Assembly: GCF_003473485.1 (NCBI RefSeq)
Contig: NC_053049.1
Span: 12,338,001-12,402,000 of the forward strand
Direction: 5' to 3'
DNA from: Medicago truncatula
Taxonomy: Eukaryota > Streptophyta > Magnoliopsida > Fabales > Fabaceae
Length of the DNA: 64,000 nt
The translations under genes and the position numbers were made by a program. How positions within the stretch are numbered: position 1 is the first letter of the stretch; the number at the start of each line of letters is the position of its first letter. A model generated the notes under the pieces. That model did not search any database and was not told where the DNA came from. It saw nothing but the letters and a program-made list of their open reading frames with translations. Below are positions 9,924 to 21,399 of this stretch, piece after piece.

Positions 9924-11063
9924 CAACAGAGCAAGGGTTTAGGAGTTAACCTGCTTTTGATTGTAGAATGTTAGCGGCAGTTAGGATTCTTCAAATCCCC
10001 TCTATTTATTTGTTAGAATTAGTTAATGGTCAAACATTATTCATTTTCTTATGTCTTCTATAAGTGATGAGTTCGTGGGATTTTCGTAGTTTTTTTTTTT
10101 TTTTTTTTTTTTATGAATTTAGTGTTTAACATTATTACGCACAATTTCCAGACACATTAAGCTAAGCAAATATGTGAGGTGATGCTTAAACTACCTTTCA
10201 AAAATTATGGATCCATCAAATCAATCAAAATTAACCAAATGAGTAAGTATGTAAATGATATACACGAAATAATTAACTTTCATTTTACTTGTAAATTTGT
10301 TTATGTGATTAATGTTGATTGGTTGAAGTATAAATTACCCACAATATGTAAATGTAATATAGAAAAACTAATAGTACATAACATCGTACTACGTAATATG
10401 ATATTAAAAAGTTTAGACGAATTGAATCTTGAAGCTCATTAGAATTAGGACAAATCTAATGGTTTAAGAACACTTACAAATATACTTAATTAGTGATCCT
10501 CCATAAAATAAGTCTTCACGTCAACAATAAAAATTAAACTCATATTCTTGCAGAATATGTGCTCAATTTCTTACCCATAAAATCAACTTACATTCAAAGC
10601 GTCTTGAATCCTTTATTTATAGGATCAATATTACAAAAAGTTACAAATGTCACAAAAGCCATAATAAATGTACACTATCATCAGCACTTATGGGTGTCTT
10701 CCAAAATCATTGTTAATTGTATTTAACTCGTAGACATCCATATACTATAATCTTATGGGTGTTTTCCAATGCTTGAAATCTTTTTGACTAAACAGTAGAT
10801 GAGAGAATTAAAGCATTTTTAATGACAGATCCTTCCCTTCCAATGATGAACAGACATGGACAAAGGTTTATAGGATAAGAAGGACATGTTGATACAACGT
10901 GGAGTTGCTCTTTGATGAGAGGGAGCCAGTGATGTTTTCTCACACGTAAAGTAAGCATAATATTGTCATACTCATGACTACTTCAACCACTATTTTCATC
11001 TAACGATTCAAATTCAAACAACTAATTATTTGCTATAGTCTACTCCCTCATTTCAAAATAATA

Positions 11064-11210
11064 CTCCCTTTCGTTTTATTTACAAGAGAAAGTTGACTTT
11101 TTAGATACATCGAATAATATATATATTTAGTCAAGAACTTAAACCAAATACATAAATTATTTAATGTATCTAAAAAGTAAATTGTCTCTTGTAAATAGGA
11201 CCGGAGGGAA
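11064..11210. mobile_element. Stowaway-type MITE
   Basis: A 147-bp element with inverted ends (ctccctttcgttttatttac and the complement of its right end, ttccctccggtcctatttac), flanked by TA at 11062-11063 and 11211-11212. The sister segment near 4745 has one TA in the same context and no element, so the insertion is proved within the window. A loose Stowaway-like end fragment precedes it at about 11042-11060. Confidence 0.9.
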
Positions 11211-11247
11211 TATTATTTAAAATATTCATACAATATTAAAAAATGCA

Positions 11248-11250
11248 ATG

Positions 11251-11293
<43 letters not shown>

Positions 11294-11301
11294 TATATCT
11301 T
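11248..11301. repeat. AT-dinucleotide microsatellite
   Basis: A run of alternating A and T with a single interruption. The sister region near 4800 has only a short version. Confidence 0.9.
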
Positions 11302-11427
11302 TATCAAATTATTCTTATTAACTATTAATTTTTTTCCCCTAAAAAAAATAAATGGTCGGTCTTTCCATATAATTTCATTTCATCTAAAAAATACTTACAA
11401 AATCAATCAAATAACGTCTTCAGCATC

Positions 11428-11530
11428 CTCCTGAGCGTAGCTCAATTGACAAAAACATGCATTGTTATATGTCAGACTCCTCATTTATTCACCTTACAAA
11501 ATGTAAATTCTACCCACTGGACTATTTAAC
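11428..11530 (+). mobile_element. tRNA-derived SINE
   Basis: The head cctgagcgtagctcaattga is box A-like, and the tail ends ggactatttaac followed by poly(A). It is the same family as 14620-14754. The sister segment near 4935 lacks it: there cttcag runs directly into cttagcatgaaaacgg. The target duplication is short and imperfect. Confidence 0.75.
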
Positions 11531-11774
11531 AAAAAAAAAATAGCTTCATCAGCTTAGCATGAAAACGGTGGAAATTCATTAATAAAAAAAGTTGGAAATG
11601 CAGCCGTAAATTAAAGAGCAATACAAAGGCAAAGTTATAAGTCAAAACCAACAAAAACGGACATTGCTTTTCCAAATCATAATTCAAATACATTGAACCA
11701 ACCAACCAATTACACTCTTTCTTTCTTCCCCTCTTTCTCACCGGTCACCTACCAAATCAAGATCCCAAAACTTA

Positions 11775-11783
11775 TTATATATT
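11775..11783 (+). promoter_or_regulatory. TATA box of C2 gene 11882
   Basis: A ttatatatt motif lies 107 bp before the start codon, in the same context as in the other copies. Confidence 0.6.
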
Positions 11784-11881
11784 CACACAACCACCTCAAT
11801 TCCATCACTACAAAATTGAAGGACATAACAATATATTCATTCTTACACTAATACATATTTTCGTGCACTAAGTTTTCTACC

Positions 11882-12433
11882 ATGGTTGTGGCTTCACAAA
11901 CATTAGAAATTACGATTATATCTGGAGAAAATATTCATGTAACAGAGGATGCATACGTTGTTGTTCGAGGTGAGTCTCTTAATTGTTACACAACGAAAAC
12001 GGTGAAAGATAATGATAATTGTGGGAAAAACTCAAGTTTTCTTTCATGGAATGAGAAGTTTTTGTTGAACATGCCATTGCATGCAAGGTCAATCACGTTT
12101 GAGGTGCAATGCAAGAAGTTCAAAAGTGTTCGCCCTATTGGGGTGGCAAGAATCGCCGTTTCGGATATTCTAAACGGGGATGAATCGGAAAATTGTTCAC
12201 GAATTTTGAGTTATAAATTGAGGAATTGGGAAGGGAGGCAAAATGGAGTTATTCATTTTGGTGTGAGGGTGGTTGTGCCAGAGCAAAGAACGGTTACCGT
12301 GGCGGAGAAGCAACCGGTGGCGGATGGAAAGAGTTATGGTGACCGGTTAACTGGAATTGATGTTGGTACGAAGAACTCTAATGGTGCTGTTATTGGTATT
12401 CCTGTTTGGTGGAATTACCCTAACATTATTTAA
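11882..12433 (+). CDS. BAP-like small C2-domain protein, copy 3
   Basis: A single-exon gene for 183 residues, starting MVVASQTLEITIISGEN and ending VWWNYPNII. The C2 core (AYVVVRGESLNCYTTK, LSWNEKFLL, FEVQCKKFKS, IGVARIAVSDIL) is intact. It is closest to copies 5272 and 28510, sharing with the latter the SDILNG..SENCSRIL variant. As in those, classical calcium-binding Asp residues are mostly missing and no membrane segment is present. The role is inferred from likeness to BAP1/BAP2; expression cannot be judged from sequence. Confidence 0.85.
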   Translation: MVVASQTLEITIISGENIHVTEDAYVVVRGESLNCYTTKTVKDNDNCGKNSSFLSWNEKFLLNMPLHARSITFEVQCKKFKSVRPIGVARIAVSDILNGDESENCSRILSYKLRNWEGRQNGVIHFGVRVVVPEQRTVTVAEKQPVADGKSYGDRLTGIDVGTKNSNGAVIGIPVWWNYPNII

Positions 12434-12747
12434 ATATTTATATTTTTTAGATTATTTGATTTTTTGCATTCTTGTCAAAGATTAATGAAGTCAATTTTGA
12501 TGCATAATATATTATTGTGATGCATACAAGTTGAACGGGTAAAATATCACTTCAACGAATAAAATTAATGATCAATCTACGATTCAAAATCTTACGGATT
12601 CTAAGTTGATATATTTAATGTTTAAAGTTTATGTTTCCGGTGCAAGATATGTGTGCCGAATATAAGTTACAAAAATACAAGGAAAAAAAAAGGTATAAGA
12701 AGCATAAAAGTAACTATAAGTAAAAGGAAATGGTATATATATTCTTA

Positions 12748-13596
12748 GACTATGTGCAATGGGGTGTTGAATCCAACCTTCAACATGTTGAATCCATTGC
12801 AAGAGGGGTGTTGAAAATGGGGGAAAAATGATGTGGAGGTGAGAGTAGATGAATATATTAAACATGTTGAATTCTGACGCGGGGGGACACGTGGCGCGTT
12901 GCTGCTGGCTGAAGCAGGCGCGTGTGGTACACGCGCCGACAGGGCGTGTGGGCCTAAGATGGAACCGGAGAGAGAAAATTAAATGGATAAAGTGAGGACA
13001 CGTGTCTGATTTCGATTGGCTGCTTGGATTTTTATCATCTTAATATTTTAGACTCAATTATTTCATTGCAAATAATTTTATTTTATTTTTTTTACTAAAA
13101 TTCGTGATTTTTTTCTCTATAAATAGAGACTTGGATCATTTGATTTGGACACAGAAAAAAAACCAAGTTTTTCACTCTCTTAATATTATTATTATCTTTC
13201 TATTAGCTTTTCTTTTAAAGTTTTAGTCTTTATTTAGTGAAATGGATCCCACTAACAATCAATTCAACACCCCAAATTTAAGTTAAGAAAATATAAATAA
13301 ATTATTTAAATAAATTTTGTTTTTACAAAAAAAATAAAAAATTCTTAAGTGTTTCTTCATTTTAATTTAATTATAATCGATAATTGTAATTTTGTGTAAT
13401 TATAAAAATAAAAATATAAAATTAAATAAGAATAAGAAATAAAAGGTGGTGGGGTAGAATGTTGAATGAAAAAACCATTGGAGAGGTAAAAATTGAATGA
13501 GTGTTGAATTAAGAGAGAGAAAATGAAGTGGAGTGTTGAAAATTGAAAAAGTGGATGTTGAGGGTTGTTGAATTTATTTTACCATTGTAAATAGTC
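12748..13596 (+). mobile_element. Deleted PIF/Harbinger element with residual promoter and start codon
   Basis: The ends are gactatgtgcaatgg and ccattgtaaatagtc, inverted and flanked by TTA at 12745-12747 and 13597-13599. The sister segment near 6550 continues without an insertion. Inside, a tataaata box at about 13117, a short leader and an ATG at 13242 followed by codons for MDPTNNQFNTPN then a stop resemble the start of a Harbinger-associated ORF1. The rest of both element genes is missing. A GC-rich block (about 12878-12960) with repeated cgcg motifs lies near the left end. Confidence 0.78.
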
Positions 13597-13924
13597 TTAG
13601 AAGTAGTATCGTTCACGTTCGCCCTTTTGAGAGGAGGGTAAAAATTGTGTTCATGAAATTACCAATGTCGACAAACAATAGTATAATATGTAATCCATAA
13701 AAAAATAGTATAATATGTGAAAAAGTAAGATAATAATAATATGATAGGTGTTGAACTTATCTTCAATGTTAGTATTAATAATTTCACGAGACAATCCTGA
13801 AGATGTCTTAGAAGTTTAATTTCGAGTGGCAACTATGAACTTGTTTAAATGGTAAGTCTTTTATACAGATGGTCAGAAGTTTGATTTCTTTCTTATACAT
13901 GTTAAAAAAAAAAAAAAAAAAAAA

Positions 13925-14284
13925 CTTAAATATGTATTTGATCCTTGCAATTAGGGATCGTTTAAAAATTGGTCTCTGTAATCGCTAATCCTTGCAAACT
14001 AGCCTTGCAATTATTAATCATTTAAAATTTCGTCCTTTGACCAATTTAATCACTGCCACACATGAAATTCCAATTTTGCCCTTAAGAAGAGGACAAAATA
14101 TTGAAGAAAGAATTGGAAACCCAGAGGTAAAATTGAAATTTCATGTGGCGCGGCAGTGATTAAGTGGGAAGAGGGACGAAATTTTAAATGATTAAACAAT
14201 GCAAGGGTAAATTGACGGGATTAACGATTACAGGGACCAATTTTTAAACGACCCCTAATTGCAAGGATCAAATACATATTTAAA
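13925..14284. mobile_element. Palindromic MITE, probably Mutator-like
   Basis: The left end (ttaaatatgtatttgatcc, then cttgcaattagggatcg) and the right end are inverted copies over about 50 bp, and homology continues weakly inwards. The body has matching pieces on either side of a centre near 14100. This long-inverted-repeat structure is typical of Mutator-type MITEs in legumes; the target duplication lies in A-rich sequence and cannot be fixed. Confidence 0.75.
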
Positions 14285-14619
14285 CCTAAAAAAAATAGTT
14301 CGAAGTTGATAATCCACCTTGTATATTTTACGTTTACAAGATTAGTCATTATTAAATGACAGTAAAAGCTTTGTACTAATATTATAGTACCAAAAAAAAT
14401 TCCTTTGACATTGGAACACACGTAAATGGTTACGATTTGTGGTTTTTTTTTACGTGTGTTTTGGGCAAGTTCTAATTTGCTCAGTTTGCTTTACTTTTTC
14501 TTTTTAATTATATGTTTGTATAATTAGTTGATAAATTAATATTTATTCATTAATCCGAATTTAAACTTAGGATTTTCAAATTTTTTTTTTTTTTTGGCTC
14601 AAAACTAATTGAGTTACTT

Positions 14620-14754
14620 TTTTTTTTGGTCAAATAGCCTAGTGGTTAGAACTCACACAATTAAATTGTGGATAAATGAAGTGTCCAGGGTTCGAACCCC
14701 AGTCCCTGTATATAATATGCAATATTCCTACTAACTGAGCTAAGCTCACGGGAT
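14620..14754 (-). mobile_element. Complete tRNA-derived SINE
   Basis: Read on the minus strand it starts cccgtgagcttagctcag (box A), has a box B of gggttcgaaccctgg type, and ends ctaggctatttgacc followed by poly(A). It is flanked by a perfect 16-bp direct repeat, ACTAATTGAGTTACTT, at 14604-14619 and 14755-14770, the expected target duplication for a SINE. Confidence 0.92.
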
Positions 14755-14929
14755 ACTAATTGAGTTACTTAACTCCATTTACTTTGCTTAATTTATTGTT
14801 ATTTGAAAGAGAGATAAATACACAAATGATAGTCTAATAGAACTTATTTTATTTATTTAATCCCATTAAACTATCACATATGTTTATCTCTTTCATAGAT
14901 AGAGTAAAGTAAATGAACACATCTTTCTC

Positions 14930-15150
14930 CTTTGTAGAGGTGGACTCATTCAAAGGACTGTTCAAATAATCTAATATTCTGATTGTTGCATGTGAATACT
15001 TTCGGAGGGAATTTCTTCTGGCTCACGTAACCCTTGCATATATTCATAATTATTCAGAATTTTCAAAGGTTGTTACAGCAAAGTTACAAGACAATTTCCA
15101 GACAAAGCTTGCATATATGAAAATCCATTAGGTACACGCTAGCTCCGAAG
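14930..15150. repeat. Copy of the region upstream of the minus-strand C2 gene (compare 26590-26790)
   Basis: Blocks such as ctcacgtaacc, caagacaatttccagacaa and tgaaaatccatta, then gctccgaag, occur in the same order at 26590-26790, upstream of the intact minus-strand gene. Together with related pieces at 13630-13880 this suggests a former minus-strand copy near 13.6 kb that has been lost. Confidence 0.6.
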
Positions 15151-15173
15151 TTTAATTGGTTTTTTCCAAGCAT

Positions 15174-15227
15174 CTCTATCTCTATCTATGTATCTATCTA
15201 TCTATATCTATCTATCTATATATACAT
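15174..15227. repeat. TCTA-type microsatellite
   Basis: An imperfect run of tctatc and tcta units. Confidence 0.85.
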
Positions 15228-15446
15228 GTATGCTAAGTTACATTTTGTTTATGTGTCACCTCACCAACATCCCCCTTTTTAACTATTTACTTACATACAT
15301 TCTCTCATTATAAGCTACACTTTGCTTATGTGTCGTCTCACCGATGCCTTCTTTCTAACTCACCAATTGAAACAATGCAAGTAATTTTAAATTACAAAAT
15401 TTATCATCCTTTCTTAATATATTTGTAGTTATTATTATCCTCCATT

Positions 15447-16660
15447 ACAAAGATGTATCATGATTTAAAGAAGATTTTCTGGTGGTCTGGTTTGAAACGA
15501 GATGTGGCACAGTTTGTGTATTCCTGTTTAGTTTGTCAGAAGTCGAAAGTCGAGCATCAGAAACCCGCTGGGATGATGGTACCTTTAGATGTGCCAGAAT
15601 GGAAATGGGATAGTATATCATGGATTTTGTGACGAGTTTGCCGAATACCCCGAGAGGGAACGACGCAATTTGGGTTGTTGTTGATAGATTGACGAAGTCA
15701 GCTCATTTTCTACCTATAAATATTAGTTTCCCTGTTGCCCAGTTGGCAGAGATTTACATCAAGGAGATTGTGAAGCTACATGGTGTTCCTTCGAGCATTG
15801 TATCAGATAGAGATCCAAGATTTACTTCTAGATTTTGGAAAAGTTTGCAAGAGGCCTTGGGTTCGAAGTTGAGATTGAGTTCGGCGTATCATCCGCAGAC
15901 AGATGGTCAGTCGGAGAGGACAATTTAGTCGCTAGAGGATTTGTTGAGAATTTGTGTTCTTGAGCAAGGAGGAACTTGGGATAGTCATCTTCCGTTGATC
16001 GAGTTCACATACAATAATAGCTATCATTCTAGTATTGGAATGGCACCTTTCGAGGCTTTATATGGTCGGAGATGCAGAACTCCGTTGTGCTGGTTTGAGT
16101 CAGGTGAAAGAGTGGTCTTAGGACCAGAGATTGTTCAGCAAACTACTGAGAAAGTTCAGATGATCCAAGAGAAAATGAAGGCGTCGCAGAGTCGACAAAA
16201 GAGTTATCATGATAAGCGTAGAAAAGATCTTGAGTTTCAGGGAGGAGACCACGTGTTTTTGAGAGTCACTCCTATGACTGGTGTAGGACGTGCTTTGAAG
16301 TCAAAGAAGTTGACCCCGAAGTTCATTGGACCATATCAGATATTGGAAAGAGTTGGAACGGTGGCTTACAGAGTGGGTTTACCGCCGCATCTTTCGAATT
16401 TGCACAATGTTTTCCATGTGTCGCAACTTCGGAAGTATGTTCCGGATCCATCTCATGTAATTCAGAGTGACGACGTGCAAGTTAGAGACAACCTTACGGT
16501 AGAAACTTTACCATTGAGGATTGATGATCGTAAAGTGAAGACGTTGAGAGGCAAGGAGATACCTCTCGTGAGAGTCGTTTGGTCGGGAGCGACTAGTGAA
16601 AGCTTTACGTGGGAGCTTGAGAGTAAGATGCTGGAGTCTTATCCAGAGTTGTTTGCTTGA
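15447..16660 (+). pseudogene. Ty3/gypsy integrase end, broken
   Basis: Only the C-terminal third of a chromovirus-like polyprotein is present. It has the end of the integrase zinc finger (YACLICQK-like block at about 15510), the integrase core ([33 protein letters not shown]), the GMAPFEALYGRRCRTPLCW block, a LHNVFHVSQLRKYVPDPSHV block and a chromodomain-like end (GKEIPLVRVVW to ELFA). It is disabled by a one-base frame change near 15617 and an in-frame TAG at 15926. It matches the full-length element at 43514-52083 closely. Confidence 0.9.
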
Positions 16661-16702
16661 GGTAAATTTTCGAGGACGAAAATCTTTTAAGTGGGGGAGA
16701 GT

Positions 16703-18886
16703 TGTAACGCCCACTTTCGTTTAATCGTTTATTTAATCAAGTTTAGGCGATTATATTATAATTATATAGTATATGCATGATTTTGATATGTTTTGATGAT
16801 TTACGATGATTTTAGTGATTTGATTGATGACGTGATAAGTTATGAGTTTTGGAGGATTTGATTATGATATGAGAATTATTTTATTGTTAAATAGAATAAA
16901 GATTTGAAAATAATATATAAATATTTAGTTGAGGGCTGTTTTGATATTTTAGATAGTATGGGGGAGAAAGTGAGATAAGATAAGTAATTAAGAGGAGATA
17001 TAAAAAGGCTAGACCTAGTTTTAGAAAACATTTTGTTGTACGTACGTTTTGGAGAAAAAGGGAGAAAAAGCCAAGTCTAGAGGAACCTAAGGGAGTGTTG
17101 CGATTTCTTCAATTCAAGGTAAGGGTGAGACTAATAATTCAATAACGTTGATTGCTGTAATTCTGATGATTGGTTGACAAAGTTAGGATTGATTTAGAGA
17201 AGTTTTGGAATTAGGTCAAAACCTTATAATTGATGATCAAACGGTGAGAATTGGTTTAATTGATGTAGAAAGTGTTCCTAGACCCTAGATAATGTTTAGG
17301 ACAAACTTTGGAATCAAAAACAAGCTTAGAACCATGTGGATCGACGAATTTTTGTGATTTTAGGAAGCCTGGCCGTAGCGACATTCATCGCTCGCCACGG
17401 CGAGCTATGATCCTCGCCTTGCGAGTGATGAGCTTCATCGCTCGCCACGCGAGCCCCTTCCCTTCGCCTCGCGAGTTGTTTGGTTCAACTCGCCATGGCG
17501 AGAAATCCCCTTCGCCTCGCGAGTTGCGTGACGCAGCTCGCCACTGCGAGCCACCTTACTCGCCATAGCGAGCTAAGGCAGAGTGCATGTTAGTTTTCGT
17601 GTTTCGACCTTTTTAGTTAAATCTTTTATGCCTTTGAGTACCTGAATATACCTAGTATTGATTAGGAAGGAATGTAGGATCAGAGGGAACCCAGAACAAC
17701 CTTAGTTTGGGAGTTGAGTGGTACTCGCCATGGCGAGTAAGTACTCTCGCCTCGCAAGTACAACCAGGATGAACTTGTTTATGTGTTTATGCGATCTGTG
17801 TCACACTTGTTGATCAAGAGTGAACCCCTAACTGGTAATGAGACCTAGTGATGTCGTTTAATGCAGACTGTAGAGTTGTTTAAGTTATATTAATATTAAA
17901 TATGAACTATTGTATTGTATATTCATGCAAGATAAGAAGATGTGATAATGATACAAATTATGTGCTTTGATATAATGATATCATCTTGTTATGTGACCTG
18001 TTTATGCTGCTTCCGTTATTTAACTAAGTGCATAATTATATGATGAAGTTTAGCTCCAAATTATTGGATGCATGTTGATAAGTTGATTACGATGTTTTGT
18101 TCATATGTGTCCATGCATAGCATATCATTGAGCTTAGTCCTCACCACGAATATTAGGAGCTTTGTCCTCCGCACGTTTTATAGGAGCTTTGTCCTCCGCA
18201 CGATTAAAGTATATTAATACTTATGATGACGATTGGTACCACATGCATATAAGGAGTCTAAGAGCATTGTCACATTGTCATGATTAAGATGCCTTGTTGG
18301 TAATGATTGAATATGTGATTACGTGATAAGTGTTTATTGATTATGTTATGTTGTTCATAATGATTGGATATATGATTACGTGATAACTGTTTAGCATTTA
18401 TGCAAAGTTAATAAAGGAGTGATTATGATGTTAACTTATGATTCACAATTACATTGATTAATGTTATTTTATTATGAAATCTCACCCCTTCTGCTTGAAA
18501 ATGTTGCCCTTCGTATGGGTAACTTGCAGGTGATCGTGCTTAGTGTGCAGTTGCCGTCGTGAGTGGCCTTGCCTTCACTGTGTCGTCTAGGTCGCTCTGA
18601 TACGTAACGGGATGGGGTTTTATGCTATAACATGCTTCATTCTCTTACGTGAACTGCTATGATAATTTCTGTTTTGATTAACTCTTTTGAGATACTTATT
18701 GGGCCTGCGTGCCAAGACGTTTTATGAATTATGATTATGACTTTCCGCTGCAATGTTTAAGATATTGGTTAAATTATTATTTAACTGTTGGATTACGATA
18801 TATGTGATATCCCGTTGTTTGATGTTTACTCTGATAAATGTTATGTTTTTAAAGAAATTTTGATATTGGGAAAACGGGGTGTTACA
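16703..18886 (+). repeat. 3-prime LTR of the truncated Ty3 element
   Basis: It starts tgtaacgccc directly after the polypurine tract and ends ggggtgttaca, with TG and CA ends and the same termini as the LTRs at 43514 and 50050. A tataaaaa box lies at 16999-17006. Downstream of it a cluster of short palindromes occupies about 17390-17580. Confidence 0.9.
17376..17580. repeat. Cluster of CTCGCC..GGCGAG palindromes in the LTR
   Basis: About eight short inverted motifs alternate between the ctcgccatggcgag type and the ctcgcctcgcgag type, and two more lie at about 17735-17760. They lie downstream of the LTR TATA box and would be part of the transcribed leader. Equivalent clusters are in both LTRs of the 43514-52083 element. 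Confidence 0.85.
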
Positions 18887-19793
18887 GTCGTTACGTTAAT
18901 GAACAGAAACATCATTGTTTTTCTATAGCCATGTTTTAAGAATCTAATAGTAACGGTTTTTGCACCCAACAAACTATTCAAAGGTTCCATAATTTCTTAC
19001 ACCATCATCATTGGATGTATCTCTTAACATTCCTTAAATTATAACCTACAAAATGGAAAAATTTAAAGTGTATTTTTTTTAATTCCCATTCACCCTTTAT
19101 AACCACAACTTACGCCACATTCATTTTCACTCAATCTCGGGATGTTTCCACCATGCCTTCTATTGATATCAATTTCACAATAAATATTTTTCTACACTTT
19201 TGTTGAAAATTGGTTGGTTATAATTTTAATTAAGGGTTATTGTCCTAATCTTCTGTGTATAAATTTCAGTGGTATTTTGGCTTTGGATCATCATTATCAC
19301 TTTCTTCAATCAACTCTTGGATGATACTCTTCAATTTTGTATCATCATTATATATTGAAAGAGCACATTATTTTCTTAAAAAGATTGATGTTGTGTTTTA
19401 TTTTTAGAGAGAGCACTTTATTTGTTTTAACAAGATTGATGTTGTTTTTCTTTTAGTTTTGTTTTTAGGTTCTAAGCATAACAATTAGAGAGAATATTTT
19501 AGAGCTTTGTTATAACAAAGTCACATAGAGAAATTTAAGCAATTGGTTTGATTGGCAACAATATGGTGCATTTAAAATATTAGAAACAATATTATATTTC
19601 AAGGTGGGAAAATGGGTGGATCAAATTAAAAATATTGCTTCGGTATCGTTCTTGGGCAAATTGCAAGCAGTATTTGGATCAAACCCGTGCAAATTATTCG
19701 ATTAGAAGGCTGTGTGAGAGGTGAAAAAATTGGGTATGGTGACATGTGTCGGTTAATTAATACTCATGTACCATTTAGAGGGGATAGCCTCAT
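18887..19793. other. Intergenic, no gene recognised
   Basis: AT-rich sequence with a partial direct repeat (aagattgatgttgt at about 19382 and 19431). No coding signal or terminal repeat. Confidence 0.4.
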
Positions 19794-19800
19794 TTTATTA

Positions 19801-21383
19801 AGGCTTAATTGTACTTTTGGCCCCCTATGTTTTAAGAAGTTGCGATTTTGGATCCCTAACTAATTAAAATACAAAACAGCCCCCTATGTATTGGATTTTT
19901 CGCAGTTTTGGCCCCCTAGACCAATTTTGACTCGGTCAACGCTGACGTGGCACTTCAAAGCCGGCCACGTGTGCATTGTTTTAATTAAAAATATATATAA
20001 AAAAAAAAAACCACATATAAATTAAAGAATTAAATAAATGAAAACAACAATAACAAATAGTTAAAAAATAAATAAAAAATAAATGAAGGAAATTGTGTTC
20101 CAAAATCTGATTCTAACTCTTTTTCCTCTCATGTCTCTCTAAAACACTGATTCAAGAACCTGCTCCATTGACAGAAGCATGGAAAAAGTGGAAAAAATAT
20201 GAGTAGCTCAATGCAAGCAGGATAATGAAATAATGTTCTATTGAACGAAACGAAAGTTTTGTTTTTATCAAAAGAAAAGGAGCATATCACATGCACTTTG
20301 ATATATATAAAGGGCACAAAACAAGACAACTATATTAGTTGCATGTTGCTTATACATAACTTGAATAAGAATTACACCTCCATTGTTCCCTAACAATCCA
20401 ATAGCCTGATATATTTATCATATAAATTCTTTTTTTCCTCCCTTACTCTATCATTTCCTATTTGTATATTTATTATAAACTACTCAGTTATTTGTTAATT
20501 TGCAGTTATAAATGCAATATTATCAGTGTCAGCATGAATAATGTAAGAATATCTGAATAATCTTTAATAGTATGAATATCTATTCTTGAATCAATTATTG
20601 AATCAGTTAAAAAGTGTTTTAAAACTCCTCATCTGAGACACAATAACTCGTACATGTTACCTTGAATGCATGAATAAGAACTCCTTGTATTATCAATTTG
20701 ATGATCTCCCAAAAAAATCAGAACAATCACATACTATTTACATTATTAAAAGTATAATGATAGTTTCTATTTACATTTCCTCATCAACTTTGTTCCTGAA
20801 TGCTACAACTAGTTTACCTGTGTTTGAAAAATTAGAATGCCACTTTACTTCCTCGTGTTTCTGGTTACAATTCAAATACGAGAGAGATTCAATCGGAGCA
20901 AATCCGTGGTGGTGATGAAGGAGTGGCAGAAAGCTTCAAGATTTTGGAACAAAGGGTTTTGGAGAGAGAGAGAATCAGTGTTTTAGAGAGAGATGAGAGG
21001 AAGAAGAGGGAGAATCAGATTTTGAAACACGATTTCCTTCCTTTTTCTTTTTTTATTTTTTTTATTTTTTTAAATTATTTGTTGTTTTTTTCATTTATTT
21101 AATTCTTTAATTTATATATGCTTTATTTATTTATTTTTAATTAAAACAATGCACACATGACGGCTTTAAAGTGCCACGTCAACGTTGACCGAGTCAAAAT
21201 TGGTCTAAGGTGTCAAAACTGCTAAAGATACAATACATAGGGGGCTGTTTTGTATTTTAATTAGTTAGGGAGCCAAAACTGCCAAAGATCCAATACATAG
21301 TGGACTGTTTTGTATTTTAATTAATTAGGGGGCCAAAATCGCAACTTCTTAAAACATAGAAGGTCAAAAGTGCAATTAAGTCT
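19801..21383. mobile_element. Non-autonomous Mutator-like element with long terminal inverted repeats
   Basis: The left end begins aggcttaattgtacttttgg and the right end is its complement; the arms match for roughly 300-350 bp on each side. The flanking direct repeat is TTTATTA (19794-19800 and 21384-21390). The right arm carries an internal duplication of an approximately 60-bp block (ttttgtattttaattag... twice). The 750-bp centre (about 20160-20930) has no homology to the arms, encodes no protein I recognise and could be captured host sequence. Confidence 0.82.
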
Positions 21384-21399
21384 TTTATTAACTATAGAT

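Larger units (their letters stand above)
10112..12740. repeat. Segmental duplicate of about 4033-6530
   Basis: The distal upstream region (10112-10450), the block with gagagaattaaagcatttttaa-like sequence (10790-10980), the promoter, C2 gene 11882 and its downstream region (12434-12740) follow the same order as 4033-6530. Differences are mainly insertions on one side: a Stowaway MITE and a SINE here, a LINE end in the other copy. Confidence 0.85.
15447..18886 (+). mobile_element. 5-prime truncated Ty3/gypsy element (same family as 43514-52083)
   Basis: The element consists of the polyprotein end, a polypurine tract (aagtgggggagagt at 16689-16702) and one 3-prime LTR. The 5-prime LTR, gag, protease and reverse transcriptase are absent. 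Confidence 0.88.
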
